A stretch of DNA of 64,000 bases from Balaenoptera acutorostrata (GCF_949987535.1 NC_080078.1:26804942-26868941), one strand, 5' to 3'. Counted from the first letter of the stretch, positions 1 to 13,229 are shown. Notes: generated by a model not told the origin, from the letters alone. Program-made: numbers and translations.

Positions 1-404
1 CTCCTCTTGTGCCTGGCACATGCCGTGGCGTGAGTAGATAGATGTGTGTGTGAACGGGCGATGTGGGGAGTAGGCCAAGATGAAACTGTGACCTTCTTAC
101 CTTTTTTCCTCCTAGGTAAAGAAGTTAGGTGACTGTTGTCTTTTGATACATGCAGCTGTACTAGTAAAGTCTAATTTTCCATGATAGTCTCTTTTTTGAC
201 ACAAACGACAACTCTTAACATAAATCCCTGGCGGTGCACGTACTGTGCCTATGACCGCAATTTCTTTGCCAGCAGCCATCTTTTACTCAACCACCCCCCA
301 CCCCCGGGGCTTGGCTTCATCTAACTTGCCTCCTCGTCTCTGCCTAAACATCCGTGTCTTCAGGTGTTTTCTCTGGCTCCCTTTGCAGGGGATCAGCCCC
401 CGTT
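1..404. other. Unique non-coding sequence
   Basis: No recognisable gene or repeat. A C-rich tract lies near 285-306. A pyrimidine run ending in AG near 115 resembles a splice acceptor, but no convincing exon follows it. Confidence 0.4.
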
Positions 405-575
405 CTCTGTGCTAGCCTGGTATCCTTTCTTAACATACCTTGCTTGGTTGTCTTCCCAGATAGACTGAGAGCAGGGACCACATCTCTTGTTTGCCATTGT
501 GTTTTCAGTGCTTAGGGTCGTAATGTCTGATGTTAGTAAGTGTATGTTAAATAGTTGTTGAGCTGAATAAATGAC
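405..575 (+). repeat. L2 LINE 3' end fragment
   Basis: The text has the typical L2 tail order: a segment around AGACTGAGAGCAGGGACCAC, then a TGTTTTCAGTGCTTAG segment, then a TTGTTGAGCTGAATAAATG ending. This order is known from ancient mammalian L2 ends. The copy is old and diverged. Confidence 0.6.
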
Positions 576-1985
576 ATTCAAGGTGTTATGACTTAGAAAC
601 GCCGTTTTGCGCCTGATGGTTGTATCTCATGTCTCTCGCCTTTTGCTGTGATTTCTGAAATTATGCAGATGTTTCCCTGAAAGACAATGTAAAATTTGTT
701 TTTTATAGTGGTAATTTTACCAATGAGAGAGACCCAGGGTATCTAATGTGCCGCAAATCCTATTAATGTTATCTTAAACAAATTACTTATTCATTTCAGT
801 GGAAACAGAGGGCTTGTTAGATCAATAACATAATGTTGGAAAAATCATTAAATGCCTATTTATATAGCAGCTTGTAATGGCTTCTTTGGCTCGGTTACAA
901 ACTATTTTTGATTTACACTTATGGAGTTGCTTTTTAACTGACACCTGCCTTTTTCTTTTACTAGTGCTACATCTAATCAAGATTTCTTTAAAGCCATTTT
1001 CATGAATATGAAAACTCTTTTTCAGGTCTATTGAAATTATTAAAACTCTTCTACTGAGTGCCATTTAGTTCGATTCCTGTTGCGTTTTGTTTGCTGCTGC
1101 TGTGAAGATAAAAGAGTCCCTGGTTGCTTTGGGGTTCAGATAGTGAAAACCATCCAAGCCATATTTTCATATTCTTTCCCTCTGGCTTTTCAGGGAAGTC
1201 AGCACGTGGCCAGTGTGGGACTTGATGCCCTGGAGGAGATCACTTAGCCTCACCCTTTGAGAATTTTTCTCAGAGTAATCGAATAAGAAATCACCTGTAA
1301 TTGGTCACATCTGAATACCTCAGACACATTTAGGATTTTTATATATCTAATATAGTTTTGTTAAATGGGGAAAAGAGCTCAACAATATTTCAAATGTATT
1401 AGCCCTTCCTAGTCATACTCTAAATAGTTAGACATTGTCTTGAGTGTCCTTAGATACATTATAAGGCATTATCTCTCTGCCTGTAAGTTTTATAGAAACA
1501 GCTTGAGGAAAATAACCTTTTCATTTGTTTTGAAAAGCCGGAGATTAGAGTACACCATGAATACTACAGAAAAATATTAAATAGCAAAAATTGATGAAGG
1601 CACTTTAGTGGAGGTAAAAACCTAATGGTTATTTTTGTAAAGCCAGCCCCAATTCAGGGAGTTATAGAAATTCCCAATATACTGCCTTAGGAGCTTGTTC
1701 AGGATGATTTGTTGGGATGGGGGGAGGTACTTGGCTTCACAGCTTCACTTCAGTCCACAGTATGAGTGTGCTTATATAAAATCATCCTTTTAAAAGCGTT
1801 AGCTTTTGATTGTGCTGAACAGATAAATATTAGAGTTGTTATACGACTTTTGAGGCAATTATTCAGTACTGGATTTGCTAAAAGGCTGCTTATAACTTTA
1901 AACTTTACCTGTGCTTTTTGTTAGCCTTTTAACGTTTACTGAATCTGTAGTGATAACTGTTTTTCATTTGTGGGATTGATTTATG
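576..1985. other. Unique AT-rich intronic-type sequence
   Basis: No splice-bounded open exon and no recognisable repeat were seen. The short open frames here lack coding character. Confidence 0.4.
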
Positions 1986-2219
1986 TTCTCATTTTTCCTC
2001 AATCACTATAGCTAGGGGTTCCTGATTTTGTTGCTCTCTTCAAAGAACCAGCTTTTGGCTTACTTCATTTTTCTCTGTTGTTTGCTGGTGTCTGTTTTGT
2101 TGGTTTCTGCTTTTTTGTTTTCTTCTTTTTTTTTTTTTTACTTGCTTTGGGTTTACTTTGCTCTTCTTTTCCAGTTTCTTGAGGTAGAACGTTATGTGAT
2201 TTTTTTTTTTTAAGTCTTT

Positions 2220-2480
2220 AAAATTTTTTGAGACTGGCTTCCTATAGTTTAGTAGTCAGCCCGTGATTGGTCAGGTGTTGTGCTTGAACACCTGGAGCCA
2301 GTAAAGCTCTCACCGTTTGCCAACGAGGTTGGGGAACATTCAGCATCCAACCTTCAAGCAGTTCACAGTCTACTCCAGTTTTCACTTTCGGCTGGACCTC
2401 CATTCTCCGGTGTGAGGGCACAAGGCCTCAAGCCCAGCTAACAGTGTGTACGTAGCTAAAACTCTCTCCCAGTCATTGAT
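2220..2480. repeat. Unidentified insert within the antisense L1
   Basis: The block interrupts two stretches of L1-like antisense text. It is more GC-rich than the L1 around it and contains no open frame of note. It could be a diverged LTR or DNA-transposon fragment. I cannot assign a family. Confidence 0.35.
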
Positions 2481-3735
2481 TTTGACTTCTTTTTGTTTCT
2501 AATACGAGCATTTAAAGCTATAAATTATCCTGTAAGCACTGTTGCAGGTGCATCCCATCAATTATATGTTGCTTTCATTTTCATTAAGTTAGATACATTT
2601 TTCTAATTGCTCCTTTGACCCTGATTATTTAGAAGTGTGTTGTTTAATTTCCAGGTACTTAGAATGTTCCTAATTTCTTATTGTTGCTAATTTATAATTT
2701 AATTCTCTTGTGACTAGAAATTTTAATATGATTTTAGTCCTTTTAAATGTACTGAAATTTGCTTTATGGCCTAGCATTAAATATGACCTATCTTGCTGAA
2801 TGTACTATGTACACTTGTAAAGAATGTGAATTCTGCAGTATAATGTTTGATCTATTGATATAAATATCACTTTTGTTCAGATATTGTGTCTTTACTGATG
2901 TTTTATTTAGCAGTTCTGCCAGTTTTTGAGAGAGGGTGTTAAAATCTCCTATGATTGTGGAATTGTCTGTTTCCCCCTTTAATTTTGTCATTTTTCCTGT
3001 CATATATTTTGAGGCTGTGTTATTAGGTATGTGCACATTTATGATTGTTTTGTCTTTCTGGTAAATTGACTCCTTTATCATTATGAAATGCCCTTCTTTA
3101 TCTTTTGTATTACTATTATTTTTAAGTCTAATCTGATATTAATATAGTCAGTCTGTCCTTCTTGTGTTTTTAATGTTTGGCTGGTATATCCTTTTTCTGC
3201 CATTTACTATCAACCCATCTGTGTATATATAAAATAGTCTCTTGTAGACAGCATATAGTTGGGTCTTGCTTTTTATTAATCCATTCTGATAACTCTGACT
3301 TTTTATTGGAGTATTTAGTCCACTGACATTTAACGTAATTATTTATATGGTTAGGCTTGTCATTTTAAAGTTTGTTTTTTGCTTAGTCCCTCTGTTTTTT
3401 GTTCCTTTGTTTCCCCCTTTCCTGTCTTCTTTTGGATTATTTGAAATTTTTAAGAAGAATTCCATTTTAATTTCTGTATTGGCTTTTTAGTGCTATACCT
3501 ATTTGCATTATTTTTTAGTGGTTGCTTTAGAAATTTCAATATATATCCACTTAGAGTTCATATTCTCACATAGAAGGTAGAAACCTTACATCCATATAGG
3601 TCCATTTACTCCAATTCCTGTTGTCTTCCAGGCTGTAATTGGCATATGTATTACACGTGCTTTGATTATAAATCCCACAAAGTGGTGTTATAGTTTTGCT
3701 TTAAGCAGTCATATGTATTTTAAGAAATTAAAAGG

Positions 3736-3898
3736 GGGACTTCCCTGGTGGTCCAGTGGCTAAGACTCTGTACTCCCAGTGCAGGGGGGCCTTGGTTCTA
3801 TCCCTGGTCAGGGAACTAGATCCCTCATGCTGCAACTAAAAATCCCGCATGCCACAGCTAAGACCCGGCACAGCTAAATAAATAAATAAATATTTTAA
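3736..3898 (+). mobile_element. Short CHR-type tRNA-derived SINE
   Basis: It starts with ACTTCCCTGGTGGTCCAGTGG, has the pol III B-box region near GGTTCTATCCCTGG, and ends in a (AAAT)n tail. It is flanked by an 11-bp direct repeat AAATTAAAAGG (3725-3735 and 3899-3909), the target-site duplication. It lies inside the older antisense L1. Confidence 0.9.
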
Positions 3899-5280
3899 AA
3901 ATTAAAAGGATAATTCAGAAAATTTACCATTTCAGATGTCTTCATTCATTCCTGAAGATCCAAGTTTCTTCAGGGTATCGCCTGAAGAACTTCCTTCAGT
4001 ATTTCTTACAGCGCTGGTGTGGTGGCAACAGATTCTCTTAGTTTTTCTTTATCTGAAAATGTCTTTATTTTGCCTTCATTCATGTAGAATATTTTAGCTG
4101 GATATAGAATTCTGGTCTTTTCTTTCAGCATTTTAAAGATGTTCCATTGTCTTCTGGCCGCCATGGTTTCTGATGACAAGGCTGCAGTCATTTGAATCAT
4201 TGTTGCCCTCTATGTAACGGATTGTTTTTCTCTGGCTACTTTAAAGATGTTCTCTTTACTGTTGATTTTTTAGCAGTTTGAATATGATGTACTTTGGCAC
4301 GGCTTTCTTTGTAATTATCCTATTGGGGTTGACTGGGCTTCTTGAATGTATAGATTTATGTCTTCTACCAGATTTGGGAAATTTTTAGACATTATTCAAA
4401 TATTTTTTTCCTGTTCTGTATTCTCTTGCCTCTCCATTTGGGACTTCAACTACCTACATGTGGGAGACCTTTTGCTATTGTTCCTGTGTTTCCTGATGCT
4501 CTCTTCATTTTTTTTCTACCTTCTTTTTTTTTCTCTTCTTCAGATTGGATAATTTCTGTTTATCTACAAGGGCACTGACTCTTCCCTCAATCATCATTAT
4601 TCTGCTATTAAGCCCATCCAGTGAATTTTAAATTTCATATATTGTATTTTTCAGTTCTATATTTCCATCCAGTTTATTTTAACCTTTTCTGTTTCTTGTT
4701 GAGATTTCCTATCTTTCTTTTATTTTGAGCCTATATTCCTTTACCTCAATGAACATATTCAGAATAGCTCTTTTAAAGTCTTTGTCTAATAATTCCAATA
4801 TCTGTGTCACCTAGGTGTTGGTACCTATTGATTACCTTTCTTTTGAGAATAGACCACATTTTCCTGGCTCTTCATACGTTCAGTAATTTGGGATTGTTTC
4901 CTGGAGGTTTTGAATGTTCTTTTGTGGACTCTGGATTCACTTATATTCCTCAGAAGAGTGCTGATGTTTTCATTTTAGTTTTAGTGGGCAATTAGCTAAA
5001 ACTACAAACCCCTTCATGCTTGTGGGAAGTGGCTCAGATCTTAGCTCAGACTGCTTTCAGTCTGCCACATGCATGGTTAAGGGTGAGCCGGGGACGTGGG
5101 CTATCTTTACACCACATTTGGAGTTCCCATTCTCTGGTTTCCTCTCTTCAAGGATTCCTTCCTCATTCTGTGTTGCCACTGGTTGCCCCTTGCGTCTTCC
5201 CCTGACTCCTCCTACCAGAAAGACATGCTCTTTGCCCTTTTTGCTACAGATTCCCTTTAAGGCAGAGTCACATCCAAAAA

Positions 5281-6829
5281 AAAAAAACCCAGGAAATTCA
5301 CTCTGTGGCAGTTTGCTTCCTCCAAGATTTGACTCCGCTCCAAAATCTCTGTGTTTCTGCTTCTGTTCCAGAGCCCTTCGATACTTGTTTTTAGCATTTT
5401 TTTCCAGAGCTTATGCTGTCATCAGTGGAAAGGTCAGTTTGTTAGGAGGTGGAATGCCTTACCTTTGCTTTTTAATTGTTACCCTAATAGCATCTACATT
5501 TGACACAAAACTTCCTGCCGTATTATACCATGCTGTACTACCTCTTTCTCTGTTCAATAACATTTTAAGAAAATCTAATGTTAATGCATTAAAAACCTGC
5601 TACTTACCTCCTTTAACCAATTATAAGTGACTTAAGTTCAGTTCCTTTCAAATACACATATATACTGAGGGACAATATCCTGACAAAGTGTTTGGTGTTT
5701 TGCTTCCATCTGTGCTACTTTTCATAGTTGGCTCGTGTGTTACTGTATATTTATTCTTGTCGAAGAGGAAATGCACAAAACAGTCAAGAAAGAACCAAAA
5801 AACAAATGATGTTTTTTCTTGCATGTTAATTTTCCTAATCTTAAACTGTATGTAGAGTTGGCTTACAACAATTATATTGAATTATAAATTTATAGCAATA
5901 AATAAATGAGTTCGACTATGACATGACTTTTTAAAATAAAAAGCTTGTTTTGGAGAGAGGGGATGGGTGACTTAACTTGTGGGTTAAAATGCTACATGAT
6001 TTTTATTCTATAAGTACTGAAACCTGGAAACAATATATTTGTTTTTATATAGACAAGATTTTTTTTATTGTATTGGCTTATGGAGTGCTTTAGTTTGGTA
6101 AAGGAAAATCGTTATTAGTAAGAAGCATGCACGTCTATATGTTTTGTGTAGATATCTTCTCATTTGAAAACTTGTAAGAGCAACTGACTCTTTTCTTTCA
6201 CTCTCTAAATCGCTTAATCTACGAAAGGCACTGTGGAAATTTTTAATAGTATTTATTAAGAACCTCCTTGTTTTACTAATTCCCTTATGTGTTTAATCTT
6301 GAGAATTAGCAGCTTTATGCATCTCTGCTATGAAATCTGTATCAGGCAGATTTATTTAAGAGCGTGACAGTAACTTGGACTCTTCCTAATTAAGGCATTA
6401 GCTGGTGTGAGAATAGGGCAGAAAGCTTCCTGACTGCCAAATAAGGCTTCCCGGGTTCTTAATATAATTGCCAGCATTAAAGCATCAATGAGGAAGAGTC
6501 CTGTGGCAGTTAGAATGTAACCAGGAGAAATGCAGTGTTTGTGCTTCAGAGGCTGAATCTTCATATTCTGTTAAATTGCTTGTTGTCCAAAGTATTGGGT
6601 TTGATTTTTTGTGTTTTGTGTTTAGGGGCCATGTTATCTGGCTCTAAGAATGTTTGCTTTGTCAGAATATTCACGAAACCTATCAAATTTAGTTATAATG
6701 TCATTTGTTAAAAAATTGCTTTTGTGGTGCTTTCCTGCCTCCAGTTTTAGAAGTAAATCAAACTCCTGTTGAAAATGTGAGAAATATTTGAAATTACAAA
6801 GAAGAAAACAATTCAACCATGGTCTCTCC
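5281..6829. other. Unique AT-rich sequence
   Basis: A long open frame of 204 codons (5016-5630, plus strand) spans the end of the L1 and this region. It has no family features and I treat it as chance. Nothing else is recognised. Confidence 0.4.
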
Positions 6830-7138
6830 ATGTAGATATGAATACTAACAATATTTTGGTTAGTGTTTCCTGTCAGTTGTTTTACTCTGTCTAGATGAGT
6901 GTTTTCATAACATTTTTAATACTACTTGAGACCTGACTTTAAATGCATTTTTGGATCTGCTTTTTTAGTTAACATTATGTCACAAGCATTTTCCATACCA
7001 TTACACATTTTTCTAGAAGAGTTTCCTTTTAATGGATGCATTATATTTCATTGTATAGGTACATGTAACTTATTTAACTATATCCCTTTTGGATGTTTAA
7101 GTTATATCCAAATTTTTACTATTTTAAATTAATTCTTT
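6830..7138. repeat. Old L1-type fragment, left part
   Basis: The text ATTATATTTCATTGTATAGG followed by a TTATTTAACTATATCCC segment is typical of antisense L1 3' regions. It continues after the SINE at 7139-7465 up to about 7560. Confidence 0.45.
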
Positions 7139-7465
7139 TTTTAAAGTTAATTAATTAATTAATTTATGGCTGCATTGGGTCTCCGTTGCTGTGTGCAGGC
7201 TTTCTCTAGTTGCGGCAAGCGGGGGCTACTCTTCGTTGCGGTGCATTGGCTTCTCATTGTGGTGGCTTCTCTTGTTGCAGAGCACGTGCTCTAGGCACGC
7301 GGGCTCAGTAGTTGTGGCTCGCAGGCTCTAGGGCACAGACTCAGTAGTTATGGCGCACGGGCTTAGTTGCTCCGCGGCATGTGGGATCTTCCCGGGCCAG
7401 GGCTCAAACCTGTGTCCCCTTCATTGGCAGGCGGATTCTTAACCACTGCACCACCAGGGAAGTCC
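7139..7465 (-). mobile_element. Full-length CHR SINE
   Basis: On the plus strand it reads as the reverse complement: an A/T-rich tail (TTAATTAATTAATT), then GGCTGCATTGGGTC, down to ACCACCAGGGAAGTCC. A 15-bp duplication with one mismatch flanks it (TTAAATTAATTCTTT at 7124-7138, TTAAGTTAATTCTTT at 7466-7480). Confidence 0.92.
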
Positions 7466-7480
7466 TTAAGTTAATTCTTT

Positions 7481-7960
7481 AATGAGCATCTTTGTCTTTG
7501 TTTATATCTCTGATTATTTTATTAAAATAAATTCTGGAGACATGAAATCATTGGGTCCATAACGATGATCTTAAAAAAAAAATCTGAAACAACTCATTTG
7601 TACCTCTTTCTTATTAAACAGTGATAATTTTTGTTAATGGAAAAATTTTAAAGTTCCAAAAAATTAAAAATTTCTGTAGTGCCTCTCTCTTTATTAACAA
7701 AGATAATTGCAATAGTATGAGATTTACTTTTCAACTGTGTATATTATATTTAAGTATATATTTCATCTTATAGTATTTTATTCTTTGCATATTGTTTTAC
7801 TGTGTGTTCTTTTAACTTACCAGTGCTTCATGTCTATGTAATAAGCTCTTTTTTTGTGTTTAGTTGAATAACATTTCATCGTATGAAGGTATCATCGTTT
7901 ATTTAACCAGTTCTTTGCTGGACGCTTAATTTAAACAGTTTTAGGACTCTTGACTCCTAT
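7481..7960. repeat. Old L1-type fragments
   Basis: 7481-7560 continues the L1 text split by the SINE. About 7660-7950 contains a second related passage (AACATTTCATCGTATGAAGG, then a GTTTATTTAACCAGTTC segment), so two copies of the same L1 region lie close together. Confidence 0.4.
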
Positions 7961-9850
7961 TTCAAAATAAGCTTTTATTTATTCTTTATATTGAGTGTTA
8001 GAATCATTCTGTCAGGGTCACTCAAAAACCCCACTGGGATTTTTCACTGCTGTTTTAACAAATTAATTCCATTGACATCTTTATTTAGAAATATTCAGTC
8101 TTTATGACCAAGAATATGTATCTTTTCATTTACTCAGAAAATTTTGTGCATCTTTGAATGTAGTTGTATGTTTCATTGTTCTTGTTGTTTTTATCATACA
8201 TACTTTTCAAGATTATGCAGAATAAGTTAGAAAGCAGGTTCCATTGTGCCTGATTTAGTACCACAGCCACAGTCAGCTCTCGGGAAGTATTTTAGGATGG
8301 TGGTGGTTTTAGGAAATTTGAAGCAGTGAGATTAATCGGCCTGATTGCTCTTAGGCCACTGAGAGACTAAGGTTGAGAATTCAACACAGACCCTGCATCT
8401 CTGATTCTTATTCTTGAGGCTTCAAATGCTGTTTGTTGTTGTTTTGTCACCAGAAGTAATGAACTGGTTGATTAAATAGGCTAGCTGTGTTAGTCTTTAC
8501 ATGTTAGCATTGTTTTCTCAGACATGATTCCTATTGTCTGCAACCTTACTATTTTAAAGAAATGAAATAAATTTGCTATTAGCAAATTTGAAATACTATA
8601 AGTGAAATGATTTTGTACCACTTCAGTGGCTGTTTCAGAATATTACTTTGTTACAAAAAATGTTACCAGCGAATCTCTTGGGGTGGTGAAATTACAGGAA
8701 AATTTTACTTTCGTATGTTTTTTTTTCTGTCTTCTGTTTTTCTTTAGGACAGATATTACCTGTGTACTAAAATATTTAAATTTAAGAATAAAGTCGTAGT
8801 ACTTTCTTTTTTATATGTGCGGGGGCACAGCAAAAGGAAACGTCCTGCTTCTGAAATGCTTAGACGTCTAGCATATTGTTGACTGTAGTTATTTTATGGT
8901 ATCTTTTTTCTAATCATGAAATTTACGGAATTAGTTTCTCTGGATTTTCCTTCTTCAACTTTTTGGTTTAAATCTGCTATTCTGGGAAGGTGGATATGAA
9001 ACATTTTTGATTTGTGATGTTTGTTGATAATATTTCCACTGTTGACTATTTTTGCAACCTGTCTTTTCTTGTTTATCCTGGGAAGAAGCCCAAACATCAC
9101 TTTAGTAGCAGGGTAAGTGTCACTTCATCATGTTGAGCAGAAATGCCAGAAAATGCTAGGCCACTGAAGTGTTAACGTGGTGGTTACTCTAGCACTTCAG
9201 ACCAGGGTTTTACCTTAACTTCTACACCTCATGTCAACATATCTAGATATTTAAGAGTGTTTTTCAGGTTTCATGATTATAAAAAGCAAGCATGGATTAA
9301 AATAACTGTTTAGTAATAAGGCTTTATATTACACTGTCCAACTAGTAGGAATGTCTTTTGTTCTTCCTTAATGTGAATTGGAGTAACGTGGGGAACATCA
9401 TAGAGATTTGTTTTCTAATTGCTTCAAAGGCAGAGGAGCAAACTGCTAAAGTATTGGGAAGAGGAACATAGAAAAGACACCAACATATGAAAATAAAGCT
9501 TTGAAACTGAGACTTTTTTTCTCACAAATCCTTTATTGGTATTATATAATTTAAAGGAAAAGGAAATAAATTTTTGTAGCGTATTATTTAGCAAAAATGT
9601 ATGAGCTACTTATAGGACATCTACTGATTTTAGTAATTGTTGTTTCCCCAAATATGAATTGCGTTATAGTGTGAGCAGGGTCACATTTAGGTGTGCATTT
9701 TTGTAATTATAGGTTCAGATGGATGTAAGCCTTATTAATTTATCAATGTGTATTGCTAGATACCTTGTGTTTTTATGTTCAGTGTTCTTTACAGTAACAA
9801 CAGAGAAGAGAATAATTATGAGGTATTTTGCAAGTTTTTTTTAAAAAGAT
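7961..9850. other. Unique AT-rich sequence
   Basis: No exon with matching splice sites and no recognisable repeat. Open frames are short and lack coding character. Confidence 0.4.
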
Positions 9851-9860
9851 GTGTTTCTGT

Positions 9861-9985
9861 GAATTCCCTGGTGGTCCAGTGGTTAGGACTCCACGCTTCC
9901 ACTGCAGGGGACATGAGTTCGATCCCTGGTCAGGGAACTAAGATGCTGTAAGCCGAGTGGCGCAAACAAAAAAAAAAAGGGGGGG
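9861..9985 (+). mobile_element. Short CHR-type SINE
   Basis: It runs from GAATTCCCTGGTGGTCCAGTGG through GAGTTCGATCCCTGG to an A-run. The A-run is followed directly by a run of about nine G, an unusual tail junction. Confidence 0.88.
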
Positions 9986-9989
9986 GGTT

Positions 9990-10552
9990 TCATTTGAAAG
10001 CTGCAGTGTTAATCTTTGCATAAATATTTGCCTGTCTACTGTTGAAGAACCAAGGGACTGAATTTAGATGGGGAATAGAGATGAAATAATAAGCATTTCT
10101 GCACTCAAGGAATTCATGGTCTAGTGAGGCAGACGGATATCTAGACAACTAGTGCATCAGTACACGCTGGGGGCTGTGATAAGGTACACTGCTCAGAGAG
10201 GGAGAACCAGTTCAGACTGACATGAAGACACAGAAGAGGGTTAACAAGGAAGGCTTCCTGGAGGAGGCGGTGCCTGTGCTGATCCTAATAATGAGTTGGA
10301 GTTAGCCTAGTAGAAGAAGCCTGAGAAAGCTCTGGTAAAGAGTGGGACCAGCACATCCTTTGGTTTGATTGGAACAGGGGGTACATGTGATGCAGTGGCT
10401 GGAGAGGAAGTTAGAAGGTGGAGACATGAAATGTCTGTGTTAAAATTAGGAGTTTGCATCTTATCCCTTGTACAAGCCTTCTGTAATGTTGATTTGGGAT
10501 AGTCTTTTAATTCAAGTTTCAAAATAATATATTGCATCTCACTGGTTTTCTT
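9990..10552. other. Mostly unique, with an old dispersed-repeat-like passage
   Basis: About 10080-10330 (an 'AAGGAATTCATGGTCTAGTG' passage, then 'GGAAGGCTTCCTGGAGGAGG') resembles a phrase order common in very old mammalian repeats. A related passage lies near 26000-26340. No family is assigned. Confidence 0.35.
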
Positions 10553-10579
10553 TTAGGTCTGAGGCTTTCAAAAGAATTT

Positions 10580-13229
10580 CCAGGTATGGAGTGCTGAGTT
10601 TGTCAACTTGAGCTGTTCTTGTAAAGCCTGATTGCTGTCAGAGGTGGCATCCCTGATGGCACTCTTCCACGTTGTGTTGGTGGCATTGTAGCACAGGGTC
10701 AAAAATCGATGGATATATTCGAGCAGGTTCTATTTATTTTTAAGTGTTTAGGAGGTTGGTGTTTGCATTTACTCTAGTTCAGAGCCTTCTCTTAGAGACT
10801 GAGGCCAAATTGAATTTATCTGGGAACCTGCCACATTTACAAATGCTACGCAGAATAATAAATGGGCCATTGGCTTCCAAGAATCGGTGACAGTGCACTT
10901 CAGTTCCTAATTTAGAGTTCACGAAAATTATCCCTTGACAAATAAGATTGCAAGAAAAGAAATCCTACTTGACGGATTCATCTTTGGACAAACATGTAAA
11001 TATTGTTTACACAAATGATACTGGAGCAAGTCACGGTGGGAGAGAATAATGGAATGAATGAATGAATCAGTGCATACAGATGGCAAGTGTTTCGTGTTCA
11101 GAGGAAGGGAAGATGGCTTACCTAGGGCTTATCATATAGTGTTCAATTGTCCCATCCAGGAGACTTGACTTCTTGAAGTGGGGACTGCCTCTTAGTTATT
11201 ATTTTACATCCTTGGTATTTGGGACAGTGCTGGGAAGAGTTGGGGAAGGCTTTGAGAAGAGGCCTTGATGGGGTCCTTGAGAGAAGGCTGATTCTGAGTT
11301 AACAGAGAAGAAAGATGATCGTGCAGGCAGAGCCGATGTCGGCAGGAATGTGGATGTTTACGACACAATTTGTCAGGCTGGCTCACCCTCTCACTGGGCT
11401 GTGAAATCATTTTAGTGAGTGTGACCAGCTTTTTTATAAAAGGAAAAAGTTAGAAAATGTCAGAGTGAGTCCCATCTAATAAAGATAGGTTTGCTTTTTT
11501 TTTCTTTTGTCTTTTTTTTTTTTTTTTAACAAACCCTTGTGTTGAGGGCTTAGGTTTGCTTTTTTTAATATAAGTTTTTTCCAGGTATAAATCTGTACAT
11601 GCAGGAATACATGTATGTGTACTGGGTTGTAATAAAAATGTATCATTGTAGCTCATGGTCAAAAAAGTTTGAATTCAGATGGTTTAGGAGACAGGTAAAG
11701 TTTTTATGTAATGGAGAGTCTTCTCTTCCGTTTATGCAGAGCACTGTGGCAGGTGTTAGCAGTACGGAGGAAGTAAAGGTGACTCTGACAAAGATCTCCA
11801 TCCTCAGGTGCTTCCTGTCTCTAGACCAGTGTGGGGCTGGGGATTCGTGTGGACAGCATCTGGCAGGAGTGCTCATTCCTTCATTCTTACATCTCCGTGG
11901 ACCGGGAGGAGACATCCACACTTCTCACCCGGAGAGGAACATTGTGGCTAAAGTGTCTGACCCCCTCCATCCCCCTTGCTTGCTCTTCCTCATGGAAGGA
12001 GGCCAATGGCGTATCTGATGGGTGAAATTAGGAAGAGGCTGACGCCCAAGGGCCTTTTTGACCAGTGGTGGGTTCACTGCATTGAAGAAGGCAGGCCTAG
12101 ATAAACCAGCGTCTGGGGTCTCTTCCTAATCTTGAGATTAGGAAATAGTTTAGATTTTAGAGGCTCCTAGCAACTGTCAGGTCTTTTCACTGATGGGGAT
12201 CTCCTGGTCTGGATTTCTGTAGGAGTGGTATTGGCTATGGTAGGAAGCCCTGTTTGGACCTCAGGCCCCAAATCCATCTCCAACACAATGTACTAAGGGG
12301 TCTTATGCTTTGGGGGAACATGAAGACGATGCTGTGTTGTCGTCAGTTCCTCCATCTTTCCAACAACTTGTTAGAACGCATAAGAGAGGATGATGCTCCC
12401 TAAGTGCCAACTGGTACTAGTGGGAGATACGGTTGGAAAGGATGAGATTCTGAGGGCCTTGATCGCTGCCTCATCAAATTTCAACTTTGTGTGTGAGCGG
12501 CAGAGAGCCTTTTGGTGCACCCAGAGGTGTGTGGGTGTGAGTGTGAGTGATGACATGATAAGGAATTTCTTTCATAAGGATGATGGGTTCTGCAGTGTGG
12601 GAGAACTGAGAGGCTGGCCGTGGCTACACTGTTTCCAGAAGTAGAATGGCAACCAGTAATGACCTACAGTTAAAGTTTTTTCTATTCTGTGATTGGCTCG
12701 TGAGGCTGTTTGTTTACTACCGACATTATTTGGATTTTGCAGACACTAAATTTTCTGGCTTGCCCCTCTTCTGTGTTACTAAACTGTTGAAGTGCTTTTT
12801 TAAGTCCAGGTGTGACTTTCTCTGTCTTCATTCCATTTCACTGACCAGAAGATGGTGCTGTCGTGCTGGCAACGAATCCGCCTTTCCCTCTTCTAGTAAA
12901 ACTTGTCACCTAAATGCTTATTCATGCTAGGTAATGTGGACACTTAGAGCATGCCCTTTCCACAATGTAAACCTCATGCAGTACGTCAGCAGTTAGGCAA
13001 CATTGGCGGGATCAAAAACCTTCAGAGTCGAGCCTAGAGAAACCTACCACAAGGGTCTCCGTTAGGTGCTTGCTCAGGGCCAACTTTGCACTCAGAGTAA
13101 AGTGACACTCTTGTAGGAGTCAGGATGAAGACCTCTGTTATTTGCTATTTGATCTGTGTGTAGTCTTCCAGGATTTGGTTTGAAGATTTATGAATAGAAA
13201 GAAAATATTTTTTCCTCTTTTCTTTTTGG
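10580..13229. other. Unique sequence with small simple repeats
   Basis: It holds a short (GAAT)n near 11050, T-rich tracts near 11495-11530, and unique sequence of moderate GC content from 11700 to 12900. No exon could be supported. Confidence 0.4.

Larger units (their letters stand above)
1990..5280 (-). mobile_element. Old antisense L1 with ORF1 and ORF2 relics
   Basis: Read on the minus strand, about 4000-4250 resembles the C-terminal part of L1 ORF1 (for example SSETMAARRQWN and RILYPAKIFYMNEGKIKTF). About 2790-3080 resembles the ORF2 endonuclease (KLKGETDNSTIIGDFNTL, with the conserved GDFN motif). Both are broken by stops and frameshifts. The order fits an L1 whose 5' side lies at higher coordinates. 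At about 2000-2210 the plus strand reads as antisense of the next ORF2 part (AAAGAACCAGCTTTTGGCTT). A CHR SINE (3736-3898) lies between the ORF1 and ORF2 relics, and a non-L1 block sits at about 2220-2480. The right edge is uncertain. Confidence 0.75.

Noticed and set aside
2788..3081. 97-codon minus-strand frame with a GDFN motif
   Set aside because: It is an L1 ORF2 endonuclease relic and is reported as part of the L1. It is not a host gene.
5016..5630. 204-codon plus-strand open frame, the longest in the window
   Set aside because: It overlaps the end of an old L1, has low-complexity residue use and no splice or family evidence. A frame of this length can occur by chance in 64 kb.
7139..7465. 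tRNA gene-like heads in the CHR SINEs
   Set aside because: The tRNA-like 5' parts belong to SINEs with tails and target-site duplications. They are not functional tRNA genes.
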